Assembly (NCBI GenBank): GCA_964355015.1
Contig: CAYHCE010000003.1
Coordinates: 62,001 to 126,000, forward strand
Direction of reading: 5' to 3'
Origin: CAYHCE01 sp964355015
Lineage (GTDB): Bacteria; Cyanobacteriota; Cyanobacteriia; PCC-6307; Cyanobiaceae
DNA: 64,000 bases
Of the stretch, positions 60,488-64,000 are shown in pieces. Below the pieces are notes generated by a model. That model searched no databases. It had not been told where the DNA came from and saw nothing but the letters and a program-made list of their open reading frames with translations. Position 1 is the stretch's first letter. Every line of letters begins with the position of its first letter. The translations under genes were made by a program, and so were the position numbers.

Positions 60488-61201
60488 TCAGGCGACTACG
60501 GCCTCGGTGCTGCCCGTCCGGAGCCGCCGGGTGAGGAAGCCGAACATGACCTTGCCGATGGCGGCGACCAGATTGCCCTCCAGTTCCTGGAACATCTTCA
60601 TGTTGCAGTGAAAGGCCTGGTTCGCCTCCGCCACGATGCGGTCAGCCAAGGCCTGATCGATCGGCAAGCTGTCGAGGGTGGCGCGGTAGCCGGCCTTGAA
60701 GGCCTTTTCGTCGCCGATGGCATCGAACTCATAGAAGCGCAAGCCATCGTGTTCGCCCAGGCTCATGGCCTTCTGGGCGATGTTCTTGAGGATCTGCCCG
60801 CCGGAAAGGTCGCCGATGTAGCGAGTGTAGTGGTGACCCACCAGCAGCTCGGGGGCCGTCTGGGCCACCTGGTGGATGCGGGCCACGTACTCCTGGGCGC
60901 CTGGGGTGGCTTTGACCTGGCTGCGCCAGTCCGAACCGAAGTAGAAGGCCAGGTCCTGCTCCAGCGCCGGGCGCCGATTGAGCTGGGGGAAACCGATCGG
61001 CCCCACCACGGGGTGATCGGCGAGCTTGCCGATCTCCTCCTCCATGGCGCTGTACACATACCAGAGATCCCCCACCAGGGTGCGGTAGCTGGCCTTGTCG
61101 ACCACCCCCTTGAGGAAGCAGCTCACGAAGCCTGTGTTCTCGGCCATGGTGTGGGCCTTCTTCGTCCCCTCCCGCAGCTGGAGAGCAAGGTTGACAGCCA
61201 T
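60488..61201 (-). CDS. ho1: Heme oxygenase (biliverdin-producing)
   Basis: The 237-residue enzyme opens heme to biliverdin IXa with ferredoxin electrons. The proximal-histidine segment REGTKKAHTMAENTGFVSCF and the distal helix GHHYTRYIGDLSGGQILKNIA are present. It is the first gene of the operon leading to phycoerythrobilin, so one message supplies substrate, two reductases and a lyase. Confidence 0.95.
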   Translation of the reverse strand: MAVNLALQLREGTKKAHTMAENTGFVSCFLKGVVDKASYRTLVGDLWYVYSAMEEEIGKLADHPVVGPIGFPQLNRRPALEQDLAFYFGSDWRSQVKATPGAQEYVARIHQVAQTAPELLVGHHYTRYIGDLSGGQILKNIAQKAMSLGEHDGLRFYEFDAIGDEKAFKAGYRATLDSLPIDQALADRIVAEANQAFHCNMKMFQELEGNLVAAIGKVMFGFLTRRLRTGSTEAVVA

Positions 61202-61320
61202 GGCGGCAAGGCAGGAATGGATTCTGGCTTGAACCTAAGGGAGGATCGTCCGGGATCAGGTCCGTCGGTTGCAGCCATCAATGCAAGGCCAGGCCAGCCG
61301 AACGGCATGCCTGAATCGGA

Positions 61321-61536
61321 TCAGGAAGGAGCGGTGGCCTCCAGCTGGCTGGCCAGCTGGATCAGGACCGCCTCGATGCGCTGCAGTTCGGCGTGGGAGG
61401 CGAGGGTGGCCTCCACCTGCTTCTGGGGGAGCTTGAGACGCTGGCCCATGGCCTTCACATCGGTGACCAGGCGATCGCGGTAAGCGGTGAGCACTTCGAT
61501 TGACTCGAGACAGTCCTGATGGCTGGGATCGGTCAT
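61321..61536 (-). CDS. Small helical protein near the phycoerythrin genes, unknown function
   Basis: This 71-residue protein starts MTDPSHQDCLESIEVLTAYR and is predicted largely helical and possibly coiled-coil (LKLPQKQVEATLASHAEL, then AVLIQLASQLEA). It lies 119 nt upstream of the heme oxygenase gene on the same strand and is divergent from cpeBA. Similar short uncharacterised genes occur in phycobilisome regions of marine Synechococcus; a precise match is not established. Confidence 0.6.
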   Translation of the reverse strand: MTDPSHQDCLESIEVLTAYRDRLVTDVKAMGQRLKLPQKQVEATLASHAELQRIEAVLIQLASQLEATAPS

Positions 61537-61807
61537 GGATCGGAGGAGGCGTCTCTGGTCAGGGTAGGGAGTCGTACGAGCCCGGGAGCTGTCACCGCGG
61601 CCCGGACCTCCCAGGGGGGCCGCGGCCGGGGGCACTCCCGAAATGGGAGGCCTTGCCCAACCCGCGAGATCGATTGCGCGCCAAAGCATCTGGGCCGGCA
61701 GGCCAGGGTCTGGGAATCGGCCGATCGGGCTTTGATCACGAAATCTTGCGTCACACATCCGCTTTGCAGTCCCGGCGAGACCCTCAGGCTAATTTCATGG
61801 TGCTTCA

Positions 61808-61818
61808 GTCCTTAGGAC
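61808..61818. promoter_or_regulatory. Inverted repeat GTCCT-T-AGGAC in cpeBA leader
   Basis: Perfect 5-base arms around a single T lie about 100 bp upstream of the cpeB ATG. It could be a regulator half-site pair; it is short enough to be chance. Confidence 0.3.
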
Positions 61819-61838
61819 CAGCTCAACAGCGGCTTTTC

Positions 61839-61857
61839 AATTGCTTTCCCAGCAATT
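61839..61857 (+). promoter_or_regulatory. Hairpin in cpeBA leader
   Basis: AATTGCT-TTCCC-AGCAATT has a perfect 7-bp stem and a 5-base loop, about 60 nt before the cpeB ATG, and is followed by TTA. It may be an operator or an mRNA 5' structure. The stem is AT-rich, so a strong terminator is unlikely. Confidence 0.45.
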
Positions 61858-61916
61858 TTAGAAAGGCCAGAGCCTGTAAGAAGCTCCCCAAGTCCCTAAA
61901 CCAGGCTTCTCTCCAA

Positions 61917-62477
61917 ATGCTCGACGCCTTCTCCCGCGCTGTTTTAAGCGCTGATTCGAAAAATGCTGCTATCGGCAGCGGTGAACTGGCAGGTCTTCGT
62001 GCCTATGTCGCTGCGGGCAACAAGCGCCTCGACGCCGTCAATGCCATCTCCTCCAATGCATCCTGCATTGTGTCTGATGCGGTGACCGGCATGATCTGCG
62101 AGAACACCGGACTGATCCAGGCTGGTGGCAACTGCTATCCCAATCGCCGCATGGCCGCATGCCTGCGCGACGGTGAGATCGTGCTGCGTTACATCAGCTA
62201 TGCCCTGCTGGCCGGCGATCCCTCCGTTCTTGACGACCGCTGCCTGAACGGCCTGAAGGAAACCTACATCGCTCTGGGTGTGCCCCTGCAGTCTGCCGCT
62301 CGTGCCGTGGGGATCATGAAGGCGTCTTCCACTGCTCACATCAACGAGACCAACACCACCGGCACCAATCCGGACGAAACCCGTTTCCGCAAGATGGAAA
62401 CCATCCAGGGCGATTGCTCCGCACTGGTGGCCGAAGCTGCCTCCTACTTCGACCGCGTGGCCAGCGCTCTGGCTTGA
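61917..62477 (+). CDS. cpeB: C-phycoerythrin class I beta chain
   Basis: The 186-residue antenna protein starts MLDAFSRAVLSADSKNAAIG. The bilin-attachment cysteines fit phycoerythrin: Cys50 and Cys61 (shared bilin), Cys82 in MAACLRDGE and Cys167 in GDCSAL. The Cys50/Cys61 pair excludes phycocyanin beta. The CIVSDAVTGMICENTGL and RYISYALLAGD blocks are conserved. It absorbs green light in phycobilisome rods. The ribosome binding site is weak. A 56-nt gap leads to cpeA. Confidence 0.96.
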   Translation: MLDAFSRAVLSADSKNAAIGSGELAGLRAYVAAGNKRLDAVNAISSNASCIVSDAVTGMICENTGLIQAGGNCYPNRRMAACLRDGEIVLRYISYALLAGDPSVLDDRCLNGLKETYIALGVPLQSAARAVGIMKASSTAHINETNTTGTNPDETRFRKMETIQGDCSALVAEAASYFDRVASALA

Positions 62478-62533
62478 TCGGCTTCAAGCAGTAGTCGTTT
62501 CACCCTTTTCACTTCCATCACAGGAACCATTCA

Positions 62534-63028
62534 ATGAAATCTGTTGTCACCACTGTCGTGACCGCCGCTGACGCCGCCGGTCGCTTCCCCAGCCAGAACG
62601 ACCTTGAGGCCGTTCAGGGCAACATTCAACGCGCCACTGCCCGCTTGGAAGCCGCTGAAAAGCTGGCTGCTGGTATGGACAAAGTTGTGCGGGAGGCCGG
62701 CGATGCCTGCTTCAAGAAGTACCCCTATCTCAAGCAGCAGGGCGAAGCTGGTAGCAACCAGACCAAGGTTGACAAGTGCTACCGCGATCTCGGCCACTAT
62801 ATGCGCCTGATCAACTACTGCCTGGTGGTGGGCGGCACCGGCCCCCTCGACGAGTGGGGTATTGCCGGCGCCCGTGAGGTTTACCGCACCCTTAATCTCC
62901 CCACCGGCGCCTATGTCGAAGCGCTCACCTACACCCGTGACCGCGCCTGCTCCCCTCGCGACATGAGCCCTCAGGCTCTGAACGAGCTCAAGAGCTACCT
63001 CGATTACGCCATCAATTCCCTCTCCTGA
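62534..63028 (+). CDS. cpeA: C-phycoerythrin class I alpha chain
   Basis: The 164-residue alpha chain has MKSVVTTVVTAADAAGRFPS, bilin cysteines at 82 (VDKCYRDLGHYMRL) and 139 (RDRACSPRDMS), and no cysteine at 75 (Asn there). Lack of Cys75 marks phycoerythrin I; class II alpha chains carry a third bilin there. It is preceded by a CAGGAACC ribosome binding site and followed by a strong terminator. Confidence 0.96.
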   Translation: MKSVVTTVVTAADAAGRFPSQNDLEAVQGNIQRATARLEAAEKLAAGMDKVVREAGDACFKKYPYLKQQGEAGSNQTKVDKCYRDLGHYMRLINYCLVVGGTGPLDEWGIAGAREVYRTLNLPTGAYVEALTYTRDRACSPRDMSPQALNELKSYLDYAINSLS

Positions 63029-63046
63029 GGCCCGTTTGATTCCGCA

Positions 63047-63073
63047 GGGGGAGGCTTAGGCCTCCCCTTTTTT
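63047..63073 (+). terminator. Rho-independent terminator after cpeBA
   Basis: GGGGAGGC pairs with GCCTCCCC around the loop TTAG, followed by six T (63068-63073). It lies 20 nt after the cpeA stop and should separate the very abundant cpeBA message from cpeZ, allowing only some read-through. Confidence 0.9.
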
Positions 63074-63120
63074 ATTGACGGCCCCTCTGAGGCCCTTCCC
63101 CTCGCAACGACTACCTCCCG

Positions 63121-63750
63121 ATGGCTCCTGCCACCAGCACCGGCTCCCTCGATCAGCTGTTCGACGATCTTGGGCATCCCAATCCCTACGTGCAGACCGA
63201 GGCGTTTCTGGAGATGGTTCGGCACCATGCCGATGCATCATTACCTCGGTTGCTTCTGATGCTCGATCATCAGGATGTGGTGAGGCGACGGGCAGCGGTG
63301 CGCGCTCTGGGTGTTTTCGCCGATCGGGCGATGCTGCCCCTTGCCGCTAAGTTCCACGCCAGCTCCGATGCCACCGTTCGCGCCAGTTGCGTGAAGGCCT
63401 ATGCCCAGATTGCTTCCAATCGGCCCGGCATCGACGTTCCTCCTGAAGCCATGGCCGCCCTTGAGGCCGCCTTGCATGACGGATCCCCCGTGGTGGCGAT
63501 CACCGCTGTGATGGCCCTCGGCCAGGTCGGCAGGCAGGCCCTGCCGCTGTTGCTCCAGGTGTGCCGAGGCAAGAACGAGGCACAGGCAGTGGCAGCGGTC
63601 ACTGCCCTGGCTGGCATCGATCATCCGGATGTGGCCGCTTGCCTCGTCGAGTTGTCCACCGCCGAGAACACCGATCCCTACGTGCTCGAAACGGTGATCT
63701 CGTCGTTGGCCAGGCTGGAGGATCTACGGATGCGGCAGGCGTTGGCCTGA
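63121..63750 (+). CDS. cpeZ: CpeZ-like phycoerythrin lyase/chaperone subunit
   Basis: The 209-residue HEAT-repeat protein has a start (SLDQLFDDLGHPNPYVQTEA) and repeats (DVVRRRAAVRALGVFADRAM, ASCVKAYAQIASNRPGIDVP) like CpeZ. In the known system CpeY with CpeZ attaches phycoerythrobilin to Cys82 of CpeA, and CpeZ also acts as a chaperone. It follows the cpeBA terminator by 47 nt and is convergent with the cpeY-like gene. Confidence 0.8.
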   Translation: MAPATSTGSLDQLFDDLGHPNPYVQTEAFLEMVRHHADASLPRLLLMLDHQDVVRRRAAVRALGVFADRAMLPLAAKFHASSDATVRASCVKAYAQIASNRPGIDVPPEAMAALEAALHDGSPVVAITAVMALGQVGRQALPLLLQVCRGKNEAQAVAAVTALAGIDHPDVAACLVELSTAENTDPYVLETVISSLARLEDLRMRQALA

Positions 63751-63783
63751 CAGGGGTCAACAATTCTGCCGCTCAGGCAGCCG

Positions 63784-64000
63784 TCAGAGGTCGTCAACGT
63801 CTCGTTGATGTTTGCGCAGCTGCTGAAGTGAGACCTGCAGCACAGGCTTGACTTGGTCGCTGGCTTCTGCTGCGAGGGCAACCTCCAGCTCGGTGATGGC
63901 ATCCATGGCTCGCAGCTTCATCAACGAAAGGGCCGTATTCTTGCGCACCTGATCCGAACGGTCTCGCAGCAATGGCTGCAGGAGAGGTGATGCCCAGATC
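63784..64000 (-). CDS. cpeY: CpeY-like phycobilin lyase, C-terminal fragment (cut by window edge)
   Basis: About 72 C-terminal residues are visible, entering from the right edge: SPLLQPLLRDRSDQVRKNTA, LSLMKLRAMDAITELE and a charged tail ending KHQRDVDDL. HEAT-type repeats and adjacency to cpeZ make CpeY the best call; another E/F-clan lyase (MpeU/CpcE-like) is possible. It converges on cpeZ with 33 bp between the stops. Confidence 0.65.
   Translation of the reverse strand, partial: IWASPLLQPLLRDRSDQVRKNTALSLMKLRAMDAITELEVALAAEASDQVKPVLQVSLQQLRKHQRDVDDL

Larger units (their letters stand above)
61537..61916 (+). promoter_or_regulatory. Leader and promoter region of cpeBA
   Basis: This 380-bp gap separates the divergent small gene and cpeB. 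It should hold the cpeBA promoter. It becomes less GC-rich towards cpeB and contains two inverted repeats (61808-61818 and 61839-61857). A frame open into cpeB from 61500 is not coding: its translation lacks phycobiliprotein features before the cpeB ATG. I could not define -35/-10 boxes or a strong ribosome binding site. Confidence 0.5.

Noticed and set aside
61500..61916. In-frame extension upstream of cpeB
   Set aside because: The open frame contains no phycobiliprotein features and cpeB starts at the family MLDAFSR motif.

Overview
The window is GC-rich cyanobacterial DNA. It encodes photosystem I PsaD, NdhN, LdpA, DUF1815, DUF2839 and CAAD proteins, a PanC-Cmk fusion, and enzymes for phycoerythrobilin synthesis together with phycoerythrin itself. 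The gene content, compact operons and GC-rich codons fit a phycoerythrin-I-containing picocyanobacterium of the Synechococcus/Cyanobium type. That placement is inferred; there is no 16S gene here to fix it.

Region 1-12.8 kb (minus strand) is the S10/spc/alpha ribosomal cluster, read right to left: rplC, rplD, rplW, rplB, rpsS, rplV, rpsC, rplP, rpmC, rpsQ, rplN, rplX, rplE, rpsH, rplF, rplR, rpsE, rplO, secY, adk, rpmJ, rpsM, rpsK and the first 18 codons of rpoA. Near its distal end a perfect 763-bp tandem duplication creates an in-frame S11-S13 fusion gene between intact rpsM and intact rpsK. Region 12.8-21.4 kb holds ndhN-ldpA, a membrane-anchored SpeE-like protein, a Ycf45-like ATPase with an R3H tail, tRNA-Gln, a HAD hydrolase and recA. 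recA has a LexA-type box upstream and is interrupted near its end by a 100-N scaffold gap flanked by a duplicated 55-mer, which is an assembly artefact.

Region 21.4-33.5 kb is a housekeeping and cofactor stretch: DUF1815, DUF2839, a degenerate DinG-like helicase, tyrA, crtD-like, fructosamine kinase, CAAD protein, a JAMM protease next to a MoeZ-like MoeB-rhodanese, a double-domain cobalamin adenosyltransferase, larE, speD, recF (no canonical start codon) and tRNA-Arg. Region 33.5-53 kb carries the trpE-gshA-ppc-GNAT operon, psaD with a clear terminator, the mrp-rodA-histidine kinase operon, hemF, an amidase-like protein, a cofactor-assembly protein, RNase D, an LpxB-like protein, tRNA-Cys, an aldo/keto reductase, purM and several unknown small proteins.

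Region 53-64 kb moves from rlpA and panC-cmk into light-harvesting genes. A tightly coupled operon encodes CpcE, CpcF and a low-molecular-weight tyrosine phosphatase. A second minus-strand operon (heme oxygenase, CpeS, PebA, PebB) takes heme to phycoerythrobilin and supplies a lyase. Plus-strand cpeB-cpeA encode phycoerythrin I and end in a strong terminator. cpeZ follows, and the C-terminus of a CpeY-like lyase enters from the right edge on the opposite strand. This right end therefore encodes pigment synthesis, the acceptor protein and at least some of its lyases side by side. I found no CRISPR array, insertion sequence, rRNA or complete mobile element.
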